Of a stretch of 64,000 nt of DNA, positions 21,601-31,022 are shown piece by piece; positions within the stretch are counted from its first letter, which is position 1; each line of letters starts with the position of its first letter. The position numbers and the translations under genes are program-made. This DNA is from Durusdinium trenchii. Its lineage: Eukaryota > Sar > Dinophyceae > Suessiales > Symbiodiniaceae. Under the pieces are notes generated by a model. That model was not told the DNA's origin, made no database searches, and saw only the letters and a program-made list of their open reading frames with translations. The DNA is taken from the NCBI GenBank assembly GCA_963970005.1, contig CAXAMN010025694.1, positions 1,577,161 through 1,641,160 on the forward strand. The letters are read 5' to 3'.

Positions 21601-22198
21601 GCCTCCTTCTCTTCTTGTTGGTCTTACTCTGCTGTTGCCTTGTGCTCTGGTCAACCCACCAGAGTGAACAGGTTGAGGTAAGCTGACAGTGCCAGCAAGC
21701 AAGACTTTGATGTGATGGGGAGGATTTGACTAATTAATTACATTTATGTCACCTGGCTGGGCACTTTGCTTTGCCAAACATCCTTCTCTTAGTGTTAGTA
21801 GCCGCAGCCACCATGACGAAGCAAGAGACACACACACACACACTACCCCCATCCTTTCTATTCTATTGCCCTGCTAACACCCACCCTGTTGCATTATTAT
21901 ACCCTCGCACGCTGTGTAAAAAGAATACATAGTTCAATGTTTGCTTTGCTTTTTGGAAGAATGAAGCGTGAATGAAGACTGTTCAGGATTTGTGTGCTTT
22001 CAAAGGAACTCACTGATGCCATCTTGGTTCAGAGGGAGAGGGGCCTGGGGTTCCTCTGCTTCCGACCCACCACCTTTATATCCAGGTGGGTGCCGGATTC
22101 AGATACCAGGTATCATGTCCATCGGTGGATCAGTGTCAGACCAAGCAGGTCCAGGCACGTGGAGGAAACAACGAATGCTGGTGATTTCCCTCTCGCAG

Positions 22199-22441
22199 TC
22201 ATCAGAAGAGGCTGCTATCATAGATGATCTTCAGAGCATCAGTGAGTCTGAGAGTCAGAAGGCTAGTGCAGCGTTCTGGTCAACCATGCTGAAGCACGAC
22301 ACTGAATCCTTGGGCTACCAAATTCCTAAACGCAGAACACCCATTGAGCTGGTCAGTGCCTGCACAGGGAGTTTTGCAGAAGGTGCCGCGTTGAAGGACA
22401 GGATTTCAGATCGAGTAGTGAATAGGGACTGGCGGCTATAG
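22199..22441 (+). CDS. cytosine-5 DNA methyltransferase, motif I exon
   Basis: A clear acceptor (TTTCCCTCTCGCAG, ending at 22198) opens a frame with an acidic Ser-rich lead. It then reaches IPKRRTPIELVSACTGSFAEG at about 22325-22385. The segment ELVSACTGSFAEGAALK fits motif I of C5 methyltransferases, the S-adenosylmethionine-binding FxGxG loop. The frame runs to a stop at 22439-22441, but the exon probably ends a little earlier, after about 22400. Upstream open sequence at 21968-22198 may include the 5' exon but could not be placed. The next exon starts near 22660. Confidence 0.6.
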   Translation, partial: SSEEAAIIDDLQSISESESQKASAAFWSTMLKHDTESLGYQIPKRRTPIELVSACTGSFAEGAALKDRISDRVVNRDWRL

Positions 22442-22659
22442 TATAGCGTGTGTATTGTGTATACAGTGTACTCAGTAGTGATAGGCTTGGTACTCGGACT
22501 AGGACCAGGATCCAGAACATCAAGTCTATCCATTCGTGAGACCTTTTTCTCATTCATGACTATGATCCAAGACCTAGGACCTAGCAACTCTATAAATACT
22601 CCTTAACTGTCTAGAACCAGTCCTGTGTGTTTTAGTCTCGCACGCTCACAGATTAACAG

Positions 22660-23118
22660 TTGTTTCACAAGAAACCTGTACAACATGGGGAGGAGCTCGG
22701 GATTCCTTTCAGATGCTTGTCAACATCAGAGCCAGATGCCAGCTTTCGTGACTTTGTCAAGCTCAACCACGGTGGGAAGGTCTTGCACTATCACAGGACC
22801 ATGCTTGATCAAATCAAGGGCCTTCCCTGCAAGGAGCACCCTAATTTAGAGGCATGCGCTGTGGCAGGAGAGTGCAGTGTAGCTGTTTTGGGTACGCCTT
22901 GCAACCCATTCTCGACACAGCGCCAGAAGCGGTTCCATCCAGAGAGTGTGATGGCACACTCACTCACAGAGCACACATTTGTTGAGACGATCCAATTTTT
23001 GGAAACATTCAACCCAATCAGTGCTGTGATGGAGCAAACAGATGGGTTCACTAAGCCATTCGAGAAGGGATCTAAAACCACACCATTGGACAGGCCTGGG
23101 GGTTCAACCTGCACGACT
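22660..23118 (+). CDS. cytosine-5 DNA methyltransferase, catalytic exon (motifs II-VI)
   Basis: This exon holds the core of the methyltransferase. GIPFRCLSTSEPDASFRDF fits the motif II/III region. VLGTPCNPFSTQRQ is motif IV, with the catalytic Cys codon at 22900-22902. FNPISAVMEQTDGF lies where motif VI (ENV) is expected; the Glu codon is 23032-23034, but Asn and Val are replaced. A strong donor, GTATGT, begins at 23119. An acceptor upstream is likely between 22640 and 22670. The reaction would be transfer of a methyl group from S-adenosylmethionine to cytosine C5 in the nucleus. The exon itself has no stops or frameshifts, so it looks recently functional. Confidence 0.75.
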
Positions 23119-23239
23119 GTATGTCACCTATCAAACAATAAGTAAGACAATTGATGGACAAAAAAGCATGTAGTGTAGGGGCTGGTTTTTTGAACGCTAA
23201 GGATGAAAAACGCGCTTTCCTTGTACCACTTTGGTTCAG

Positions 23240-23438
23240 GTTCTTGGAAGAAGTGGACAAGATGAATGCGCAGCACAAATTCGGTGGGTACCACGTCTCG
23301 ATTTTGAAGATGGATATGAAGCATTGGCTTCAAATACTGCGACCAAGGACCTGTTGGGCTTTGGGGGAACCACTGAAGGCTCTGACCTGTCAGCCATTCT
23401 TCCACTGATTCCCGCAAGTCTTTCTTGCTCTGGCGTGG
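23240..23438 (+). CDS. cytosine-5 DNA methyltransferase, motif VIII exon with frame break
   Basis: After an acceptor TTGGTTCAG (ending 23239) the frame reads FLEEVDKMNAQHKFGGYHV, then MKHWLQILRPR; the RPR codons 23340-23348 fit motif VIII (QxRxR). Immediately after, the good sequence continues in another frame as LLGFGGTTEGSDLSAI, so a one-base lesion (or a sequencing error) lies at about 23349. A GTAAGC donor begins at 23439. The back half of the enzyme is found 7 kb downstream at 30441. Splice phases across 23438/30441 do not match directly, which leaves room for another lesion or an unseen small exon. Confidence 0.55.
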
Positions 23439-23749
23439 GTAAGCCAGGAATGGAGGGGCATCATTCCAACTGCTTGGGGAAGACAAGCAGCATACAGCAC
23501 ACAAGAATAACTACTAACTACTGTCAGTCACCACTAAATGTAGGATGGCATCAAACTACTAAGACTAAGACTTAAGACTTAAGCCTAGAGTCCTAGAGTC
23601 TACATGGCATACATGTGGCATTCACATGTCCAATCTGGCAGTGAGAGCTTTTACCATCAACCCATCAACTAAAAATTGAGTTGGTGTTTTTTACAATCAA
23701 CATAGACTTGGCAGCTTTAGACTTTAGACACTCACTAGACTCACTAGCC

Positions 23750-23960
23750 ATGGCTGAGCCTATAGATGGGGGAAAACAGCCCAAGCGAAGGGGGAGGCCA
23801 CCTGGTACTACAGGCAGCGGTGATTTCAGGCGAAGAATGCGTGAATTGAATGCACCTGCTCATGATGGTGGTGTCGTGGCTGTACCAGCGCAACCAAAGA
23901 GTACACTTGTTCACCCTCACATAGAAGTGGGCCTGGGTTTTGGCTCACAGATGCAGAGCC
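23750..23960 (+). CDS. AT-hook N-terminal exon, probably of the transposase
   Basis: The ATG at 23750 opens MAEPIDGGKQPKRRGRPPGT, in which KRRGRPPG is a near-consensus AT hook that binds the minor groove of AT-rich DNA. It is followed by a basic stretch (DFRRRMRELNAPA). The frame stops at 23972, but the last codons look intronic. It lies about 230 bases upstream of the 906-codon frame, which lacks its own ATG, so the simplest reading is exon 1 of the same gene. The donor was not fixed. An AT-hook in a transposase would suit binding to its own T-rich ends. Confidence 0.5.
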
Positions 23961-24189
23961 TTCAATGTGTATAGAATGTTTTTATGTTTGTATATTTTTG
24001 TGTCTTGCCCAAGAGCCCAAGTCTCTCAGGACCCAATGCCAAAAGGCACTAGTACTTAGTAACTAACAGTCACCATAGGCACCTACAGTCTACTTAGCAG
24101 TAGAACCTTGCCTGTGGGTATTCTTGCACTCACTACAGTTACTGCAGTCTATCGGGGGATGATTGCCCTAGTTACTAGTTACTAGTTCA

Positions 24190-26919
24190 ACTTCGGTTGT
24201 GTTGAGGCGAAGACTGCTCCTTTTTGCTGAGCAGCAGCGCAATACCAGCAGCGAATCAACTGAGCAGGACAACCCGAGTTCCATTTTGTTTGATGACACT
24301 CCAGTGGCCAGCTTATCAGCCCAAGGGCAAGCATCAAAGCTTGACTACAGACAAGTTTCAACCAGTTTGACTAGAGTGGCCTCTTGTGTAATTGATACTG
24401 CAGGGCAGCTCTGGTCCCATTTTCTCAACAAAGTGGAGACCATGATCAACAAGGAAGGCTACACTGGCTTGCTGTTTGCAAAGGCTCGCCGCTATGATGA
24501 GACACCTTTGAAGGTGCGCACGGATGAAGGCCGTGAAGATGGTGCAGAACGTTCATCTCGAAATGCCCAAGTCGGGCTGGCAGCGAAGATATACCAAACA
24601 GAGTTTGGTCTCTGCATGCTTCTACACCGTCCCAGGGATGATTCCTATGTTCAGTTGACTGGCAGAGTCCCAACTTGTTTGCAAGTTGTTGAAAGCAATG
24701 CGGCTGAAACTGTCCTAGCTACACAGGAAGCAGTCGAGAAGGTTGTGGACACGATGCAGCAGGTAAGTTCTCACTTTCAAGTGAGATGCTGTCTCCCATG
24801 CACAGATGGTCATGCGAGCAATACAGCGGCTGAACGCATGATGAGTTCCAAGCAGCCAAGTTGGGTCAAAGTGCACACGTATTGCTCAGTCCACAAGACA
24901 TCATCCTGCACCAAATATGCTATGGCTCTGGTGGAGCCCCACATTTCAGGGGTGCTAGCCCTTGGTGTTTGCACACAGTTTGCGGGGAGTGCACGGAAGC
25001 GTCGCCAAATCCTCATGGAGGTCATCACGTCCCAGCTGGAAATCAAGATAGGACCCCCCCAGTGTGAGCAAGAACGCAACAGAATCTATGACCTATTTCT
25101 TGATTGTGCAATTAGCACTGGCAAATCTGAAAGACGCTCTGGGCTGCAAATGAACAGGCAGCGGCTTGTGCTGGACCATTTTCTCAATGGCAATGTGCAC
25201 AAAAGCGGAATAGTTGAGCACTGGGTGCGAGATCCACAATCCAAGGAAGCCGTGCTCAGGGATTTCCAAGCCTATGTCATTCCTGCCCTCATCCCTGGAC
25301 CATGCCCAAAGCTGAACAGGTCCAATTGGTTGGGGCATGAAGCATCCATATGCTGGGCAGGCCTTTTGGCCTGTCACCATAATCTTTTGCAGCCACTCAT
25401 GCTTCGTTTCTGCAATTACAACTTGCCTGTGCCAAGACCAGTGGGCGAGGGAGAGAGGAAAGGCAATGCCATCAGCTCATGGTCTAAAGCTGTTGAACAT
25501 GCCTCCAAAGCTAGCATCATTGATGGGAGCCAGGTTGTGGCTACTTCACTGGTATTGGTGGGCGCGGATGAACCTCATGAAATCCCACAGGAAGCACAGC
25601 TGTCCTGGGCTGAAATCAACAAGGCAAACAAGAAGAAGGCAAGCCTGTATGCTGCATCTAGCCCTGGCGCCACGCTTATGGTGATGCAACTGACCGTCAA
25701 GCCTCTTCAGCGTTTGATGACGGATTTGATATTTATGTCATCAAAGCGCTGGGACCAAGTCCAAGATGAAAGATCTGTTGCCGGATCCAAGCGTTCTTAT
25801 CGGGTTTTGGACATGTTTCGGGGCACCCAAATCAAGCGTTGCTTTGCTTCCATCCAGGATTGCTTCCACCAGTCACAGCCACACTTTCCAGTCAGCTCAA
25901 TGACATCCAGCACTAGATGTTTGATGTTCAGGCTACTCAGCAGGAGTGGGTCAGCTGTTCGACAACTAATGGCGGACTTGTATGAGGGATGTCCCTTCAA
26001 AGTCTTTTCTGCCTTGGACGGGGCAGAGGAAGCTGAATCACTTCTGAAGATGCAACCCTGCCTTCGCGATTCCCTAGCAACATGGTTTGTCAAACAGTTT
26101 CCAAGTGTGGAGGACATGATGAGCAAGGCATCGCAGGTGTTCCTAACAAGCCTAGCTCGCACTATACAAACAGACATTGTGGGAGTGGAGTCGAGGCATG
26201 CGTCCAACCGACGTTTGGTAGTGATGAAGTCAGTGCAAACTTGGCCACTTGACTTTGCTAAGCTCAGTGCTGAGTATGTGATTCGCCAGCAGCGTATATC
26301 CATCAAGCGGTTTTCTGCCAGAGCAACAGAGGAGAAGAAAGTCAGTCCAAAACACCGCAAAGGTAAGAAAAAACAAAAGGGTCGAGGTGGATATGGAGGT
26401 CCTTGGAGAGCATTTGTGCACCTGGCTGGCAGAGGTAGAAAGGTGAACAAAGGCAAAACCAACAGAAGGATATCTGGAATGTATCATGAAATCAAGAGGG
26501 AACAAGGAGAAGAATGGCAAAAACTGGTGGAGTGGGGCAACATTGCCAAATTGGCGGGCAGGAAGGGTTTGAGAGCTTTTCCACGCCAACAGCGGGCTGC
26601 TGCTGTTGCCATTCAGCACGGGTATCACCAATCAGCCTTTTGGAAGGTTTTAACCAATGCCACTCACCAATGGAAAGCTGAAGCAGCTTCCCAAAGAGAA
26701 GTCATCGCAACTCAGGAAGAGACAGTTTGGCAACACCGCTCTGAACATGGGAAACGATGGAAGGACATCGTCGGTGCCAATGCTGCTCATACTGCTCATG
26801 GTGTGGGTCCATCTTTACTTTCAACTGGTGGGAGTCAATTTGAGGCCAACCATCTTGAAGTACACCTTCCGGCAGAGAACCTGGTCCAGGAGCTATTGTT
26901 CAAAGATCCACAAATTTGA
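24190..26919 (+). CDS. DDE-type transposase candidate, 906 codons
   Basis: The longest open frame in the window, without an ATG at its start (it opens from an upstream intron near 24184). Counting from 24199, three acidic residues in RNase-H-like contexts stand out: Asp100 in RRYDETPLKV, Asp203 in LPCTDGHASNTAAER, and Glu664 in DIVGVESRHASNRR. Asp203 and Glu664 are both followed by HASN. A Cys/His cluster, HTYCSVHKTSSC (226-237), follows the second Asp. The 460 residues before Glu664 would be a large helical insertion, as seen in hAT- and KDZ-type transposases. The C-terminal third is Lys/Arg/Gly-rich (PKHRKGKKKQKGRGG). No stops or frameshifts were seen, so the copy may be intact. The superfamily is not assigned; the DDE reading is inference from spacing and context. 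Confidence 0.55.
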   Translation, partial: TSVVLRRRLLLFAEQQRNTSSESTEQDNPSSILFDDTPVASLSAQGQASKLDYRQVSTSLTRVASCVIDTAGQLWSHFLNKVETMINKEGYTGLLFAKARRYDETPLKVRTDEGREDGAERSSRNAQVGLAAKIYQTEFGLCMLLHRPRDDSYVQLTGRVPTCLQVVESNAAETVLATQEAVEKVVDTMQQVSSHFQVRCCLPCTDGHASNTAAERMMSSKQPSWVKVHTYCSVHKTSSCTKYAMALVEPHISGVLALGVCTQFAGSARKRRQILMEVITSQLEIKIGPPQCEQERNRIYDLFLDCAISTGKSERRSGLQMNRQRLVLDHFLNGNVHKSGIVEHWVRDPQSKEAVLRDFQAYVIPALIPGPCPKLNRSNWLGHEASICWAGLLACHHNLLQPLMLRFCNYNLPVPRPVGEGERKGNAISSWSKAVEHASKASIIDGSQVVATSLVLVGADEPHEIPQEAQLSWAEINKANKKKASLYAASSPGATLMVMQLTVKPLQRLMTDLIFMSSKRWDQVQDERSVAGSKRSYRVLDMFRGTQIKRCFASIQDCFHQSQPHFPVSSMTSSTRCLMFRLLSRSGSAVRQLMADLYEGCPFKVFSALDGAEEAESLLKMQPCLRDSLATWFVKQFPSVEDMMSKASQVFLTSLARTIQTDIVGVESRHASNRRLVVMKSVQTWPLDFAKLSAEYVIRQQRISIKRFSARATEEKKVSPKHRKGKKKQKGRGGYGGPWRAFVHLAGRGRKVNKGKTNRRISGMYHEIKREQGEEWQKLVEWGNIAKLAGRKGLRAFPRQQRAAAVAIQHGYHQSAFWKVLTNATHQWKAEAASQREVIATQEETVWQHRSEHGKRWKDIVGANAAHTAHGVGPSLLSTGGSQFEANHLEVHLPAENLVQELLFKDPQI

Positions 26920-27031
26920 AACACATGAGTCAGAGTGATTATATAGTTTCATTAGTTTACCAGGTTACCATGCGGTCATAGGGCCATAGATGTTGGAATG
27001 ATTTGGAATGCATCACTGACCATGCTTCTCT

Positions 27032-28732
27032 GTGTTCATTTTTCACCTCTTAAATCCACCACGCGAGGAGATATTTAAAGAAACCAGTGGGTGCTACAGC
27101 AAGTATGGCGCTGGTCTGTGGCAAACTATTGATGAGGAATGGTCTCAACGAAGCGCTATGATCACAGATGCAGAGTGCAAGGCTTGTGCCAAAGTTGGCT
27201 TTAGTTCCACAGAGCAGCAGGAATCCTTGTGCCTGAAGCTTCAGATGTGTGTCTGCAGTGCCGGTGCTGGACAGGAAAGCTTCCACTGCCACAAGAAAAT
27301 GGTACAGCTTTTGAAGCCGTTCTTCATGCCACCACCAAACAAGAACAAAAGGAAGGCTCCTGGGCAAGCCAAAAAGAAACCAGAGAAGCCAGAGGCAAGA
27401 TTGTGGCTGGAGGCCGGAATGCTTGTCCTATGTTTTTCAAAAGTGGAAGCAGATTCAAACAGTTCATCCCAGAGACTGGATTGTCCGCCTGAGCTTTTGG
27501 AGGCTCTGTCAGAAATCAGGTCTGCTGCCTCCTCTTCGAAGAGATCCTTGCTGTCAGGCGGTTACTGGAAAGCGTCGGCTGCAAACCAGATTTACAAGGG
27601 ACTTTCGCAAAAAGCTGGCGCAGAGTGCAGGGAACGCATCTACTTTCATGTTGGCTATGTCAACTACACCACTTGGCATTTCAGTGGTCTCATCATGGAA
27701 GAAGGAGAGTGTCTGCTGGACGGAGGGAAAGTGTTGCATGTTCCCTCAAAGCCCGAATTTGCAAGGATCCTTCTCCTTTTGAGGGACGTGCTTGATCTTG
27801 CAAGAGCTTGGAAGATTTCCTTTCACATGCTGAGATCCAGAGATGACAAATTGCTGCCCTCGCAAATGCTTCCAGCCACAGTGGTGATTGATGAGTGTGA
27901 GCGCTTGCCATGTCTTCCAATTTGGGATGGGTCTGACCTTGAAAGTATCAACCGCAAAAAGAACAAAGGGAGCAAACCTAGAGCTAGAGGAGACACCAAG
28001 AACGCTTCACAGCCTTCTGCGCCCAAGGGCCGGGGTGCCTGCCTCATCCCGCTATGCATGGTTGATGCTTATGATGAAGCTGATCTGGAGGAGCATCTTT
28101 TTGATGTGACAGAAGCAGAGGACCAAAATGATTCTGATGTTTCTGATGGAGAGAAAACAGGTGAAGAGGAGATTGAGCATGAAGAGAGCAGAGCGCACAA
28201 GATCCGGAGATTGCCAAAGAGTGTACCAAAGGCAAAGCCACAGCCAAACCCACCAGTGGCGTTGCCGTTGCCACCGCCTCCAAGTCCACCACCTTCTTTG
28301 CCTCCAGTGCCTCTAGAAGCAGCTGTGCCAGAAGCCCCTTCTTCTTCCAGAGTTGTGGCCAGCAGGGTGAGAACGGGTACAGAGATGTCTGTTTCGTTGG
28401 ATGGGTATGGCCGGATAGCTTTCTACCCCCACTCCAAGACTTTCACAGCTTTTTGTGAAATTCATGCAGGGGATTGTCGCCGAAGTCGCACATCAAAAGA
28501 GTCAAGTTCCAGCCGTTCTGGACAGGGAAGACCATTAGGTCTTTTGGTTTCTTGGCTGAAAAGTGGTGCTGACCATGACAGCAAAGAAGCACACAAATAC
28601 AGCTATGCAAACCATGAAACACGAAGCAATGCACGAACATGGTTCGAGACAATACCAGGTGCACTTGAAATTTTGAATTGTGAGCGTCCTACAAGGGCGG
28701 GAGAAGGCCCAGAGCCCTTGAGCATTTCATGA
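27032..28732 (+). CDS. 566-codon transposon-associated protein, unknown
   Basis: A long intact frame 113 bases after the transposase stop, in another phase and without a good ATG at its start, so it is either a second gene with an upstream exon or the next exon of the transposase gene. It has a Cys-rich N-terminal cluster (ECKACAKVGF, then CLKLQMCVCSAG and FHCHKK), which may bind zinc. A basic linker follows, then a globular middle part (27480-27930) with YFHVGYVNYTTWHFSG, an acidic stretch (28070-28190), a Pro-rich linker (28230-28320), and a C-terminal domain with VSLDGYGRIAFYPHSK. No enzymatic motif is recognised. It may be an accessory factor of the transposase. Confidence 0.55.
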   Translation: MFIFHLLNPPREEIFKETSGCYSKYGAGLWQTIDEEWSQRSAMITDAECKACAKVGFSSTEQQESLCLKLQMCVCSAGAGQESFHCHKKMVQLLKPFFMPPPNKNKRKAPGQAKKKPEKPEARLWLEAGMLVLCFSKVEADSNSSSQRLDCPPELLEALSEIRSAASSSKRSLLSGGYWKASAANQIYKGLSQKAGAECRERIYFHVGYVNYTTWHFSGLIMEEGECLLDGGKVLHVPSKPEFARILLLLRDVLDLARAWKISFHMLRSRDDKLLPSQMLPATVVIDECERLPCLPIWDGSDLESINRKKNKGSKPRARGDTKNASQPSAPKGRGACLIPLCMVDAYDEADLEEHLFDVTEAEDQNDSDVSDGEKTGEEEIEHEESRAHKIRRLPKSVPKAKPQPNPPVALPLPPPPSPPPSLPPVPLEAAVPEAPSSSRVVASRVRTGTEMSVSLDGYGRIAFYPHSKTFTAFCEIHAGDCRRSRTSKESSSSRSGQGRPLGLLVSWLKSGADHDSKEAHKYSYANHETRSNARTWFETIPGALEILNCERPTRAGEGPEPLSIS

Positions 28733-29787
28733 CAAAAAGCCTCACGCTGTGCAAAAATGTCTATGCCACGGGTAGTTGTCGCTTATTTGTTTGCCTTCTT
28801 GTATGCTTTGAGCTGCTGATCACTGGATCAGTGCTGGTAGGTAGGACCTTTGGAGCTCTGAGGTTTTAGAGGTTCTTGCCCAGGAGCAGCATACTACTAC
28901 TGTCTACAAGACACATTTCGTTGCCATTCTTGCAGGATCTATCTGAATTTTTTCCGGCGTGACCACTACACGGAAGCGGATGTTGGCAAGTTTGAGAAAA
29001 TCATGAAGGCTTCTCATCTCAGCGCAAGACTTTCAGCATGTAGAATGCACAGTCTGTATGGCCCTTGATATGGGCCGTTTGTTTGGTAGAGTCAAGTCTA
29101 GTCTAGTCATTTGGCCTGAGCGCTTTTCAGAGAGGCTGTGAACATGCATAGTAGTCATAATTACTCAACAACAGCAGAACCTGTAGAATCTGTAGAAGGT
29201 TCAGAATATGCTGGCCGCTAGCCGCTAGAAGTGCAAACAATCATTGCTATCCATCCAAGAGCGTCGTGGTCCAAACAGCGTGAATGACGTCTTGATGCCA
29301 CCTGGACCTGCGCTGGATGCTCTCCTGTCAAACCTCGAGGAAGCAGCCCAGGCAAGCCGTGTTTTAGGATTTTAGGATGCCCGCTACCGTCCAATCTGTG
29401 AGATGAGTGTATCTCAATACTGCTACACTAGTCACTAGTCACTAGTCTGGATTAAAAAAGAAGCCACAGTTATGATGCAAGCTTGGGTGCAAGCACTGGT
29501 TACTGGTTACTGATACTGGCCAAAGGAGGCCAAAGGTTCCAGAGACTTTTTCAAGCAAAGGGATCTACGTCAATCTACGTCCAGCACCAGCCTCACCAAC
29601 CCGTTTCGGACTGGGAGGGACAGTTGGGCACCTGTACAGGAGTGCAGGTGGGGGCAAGGGCTTTAGCAGGGGGTGTGTGGCAGGTGTATCCAAAACTGTA
29701 TCTGGAAGACTGGCGCTGACCCCCCCCCCCACAGCTACCCTATCAGGGGGGTGCTATGGGAAGGCCAAACAGCAGCTACCAGCTTGT

Positions 29788-29860
29788 GTTTTGATACATT
29801 TTTCGATACACTTTTCGATACACTTTTCGATACACTTTTGGATACACTTTTCGATACATT
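29788..29860. repeat. 12-bp tandem repeat TTTTCGATACAC
   Basis: About six head-to-tail copies of TTTTCGATACAC with small changes (one TTTTGGATACAC, end copies shortened). The 12-base period keeps any frame open, giving a repeated SIHF-type tetrapeptide, but there is no sign that it is translated. It is followed by a GTTTGTATCAATAAAC remnant. Confidence 0.9.
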
Positions 29861-30337
29861 GTTTGTATCAATAAACAATACAGGTTTTGTTGATCCCCTG
29901 GTTTGAGGATATGGTTGACAATGTGGGTCTATTCTTGCCACTCTGAGAGTGGTGTAGGTCCTACTGTGTAGGGCCTACTCCTACACTCTTTTGGATTCCA
30001 CTTCTTCGCATTCAACTTGGCCGTCCGAAGATTGAGTGTGTGTATATATATATACACTTGCTGATTGCCTTTACACAGGCAGTTTGCTTAGTTCCCAGGT
30101 GAAATACCATTCGGTCTGTGAACTTATCCCAAAGAAGCTCATTATGTGCTATTGCAAGCATCAGCTTGCTCATACTCTTCTATTCCACGAATACATTCAG
30201 TTCAATACCAAGGGTCTTTTTTTTTCGTGTTTTCTCTTGGCCTGGGGCCAAGCAGTGTTTTGTACAATGGTAGGTTTGTGAGATGGGATGATGTTCTATT
30301 CTATCATGACTAGTCCTGCGCAACAGGGGTTCTGGAT

Positions 30338-30378
30338 TCACTAGTGACACTACGTAGTGTCACATGTGTCACTAGTGA
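30338..30378. repeat. nested palindromes with CACTAGTG cores
   Basis: GTGACACTACGTAGTGTCAC at 30344-30363 is a perfect 20-bp palindrome. Outside it, TCACTAGTGACAC (30338-30350) and GTGTCACTAGTGA (30366-30378) are perfect inverted copies. It sits about 60 bases upstream of the acceptor of the final methyltransferase exon. It may be a relic of a small insertion or a protein-binding site. Confidence 0.9.
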
Positions 30379-30440
30379 TGGTTGGTGGTGTGGCTTCAAT
30401 GCATCACATTTGGCATCTTCAGAAATATTTGCAATTGCAG

Positions 30441-31022
30441 GTGAAGCAGGTGGCAAAGAAGAAGAAGGGGAATGGATTGTGCCAGGCAAATGAGTCACAG
30501 TGGGAATACCAGATTCTTGCTTGGAGGGACAAACTTGGTATCACTCAAAGATTTAATCCTTGGGATTCGTTGAACTCAAAGGCAAAGGTGCGGGGAATCT
30601 GCATCACAGAGAGGGTTCGGCAAATCCTCAATTTAGCTTTGAGTGAGAAGCTTGCCTCCAATCGGTCGGATCGGAAGCCGGCTGCTGCTCGCAAGCATGA
30701 GATTCAAAAAGCTGCCTCTACACTGGTTGTGGACATCAGCCAGAACCCTTGCAGACAGAATTTCACCACCTCAAAGGGCTTCCTCCACACTTTGACGACA
30801 AGCTCCCAGTTGGTGCATGTTGGCAAGAATCGGATCATACATCCGGTGGAGATGCTTTACCTGCAGGGCCACAACCCACATACTACTTGCATTCCTAGTG
30901 GGATGAAGAATGAGGCAGTGAGGCGGCTGGCCGGTGAAGGGATGGCACTCCCTTGTGTTGCTCTTTGCCTTTGGTGCCAATTTGTGGTCAAAGGCTTTCC
31001 AGATCCAGGAGATGTTGATTAG
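30441..31022 (+). CDS. cytosine-5 DNA methyltransferase, C-terminal exon (TRD and motifs IX-X)
   Basis: Begins after the acceptor GCAATTGCAG and ends at the stop 31020-31022, about 193 codons. The first 110 residues are basic and hydrophilic (VKQVAKKKKGNG, WRDKLGITQRFNPWDS) and may form the target-recognition region. VVDISQNPCRQNF and HTLTTSSQLVHVGKNR lead into RIIHPVEMLYLQGH (30831-30873), which fits the motif IX area (RxLTxxExxxLQGF). RLAGEGMALPCVALCLW fits motif X (GNxxxP), with Glu replacing Asn. Without the first part (22199-23438) it cannot be a methyltransferase, so the two are taken as one gene split by a 7-kb interval holding the transposase genes. Confidence 0.65.
   Translation: MKQVAKKKKGNGLCQANESQWEYQILAWRDKLGITQRFNPWDSLNSKAKVRGICITERVRQILNLALSEKLASNRSDRKPAAARKHEIQKAASTLVVDISQNPCRQNFTTSKGFLHTLTTSSQLVHVGKNRIIHPVEMLYLQGHNPHTTCIPSGMKNEAVRRLAGEGMALPCVALCLWCQFVVKGFPDPGDVD

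Larger units (their letters stand above)
28740..30440. other. long intron or intergenic stretch inside the transposon
   Basis: Between the 566-codon frame and the last methyltransferase exon no gene is supported. The stretch holds a 12-bp tandem repeat (29788-29860), ACTAGTCACTAGT words near 29429-29450, a TATATATATA tract at about 30042-30056 and a 20-bp perfect palindrome at 30344-30363. It ends at the acceptor GCAATTGCAG (30440). Confidence 0.5.

Noticed and set aside
25797-26631. Minus-strand frames of 221 and 133 codons.
   Set aside because: They are shadows of the transposase frame on the plus strand.
29788-29860. The regular 12-bp repeat considered as a CRISPR array.
   Set aside because: No spacers; the unit is a simple tandem repeat in a eukaryotic setting.
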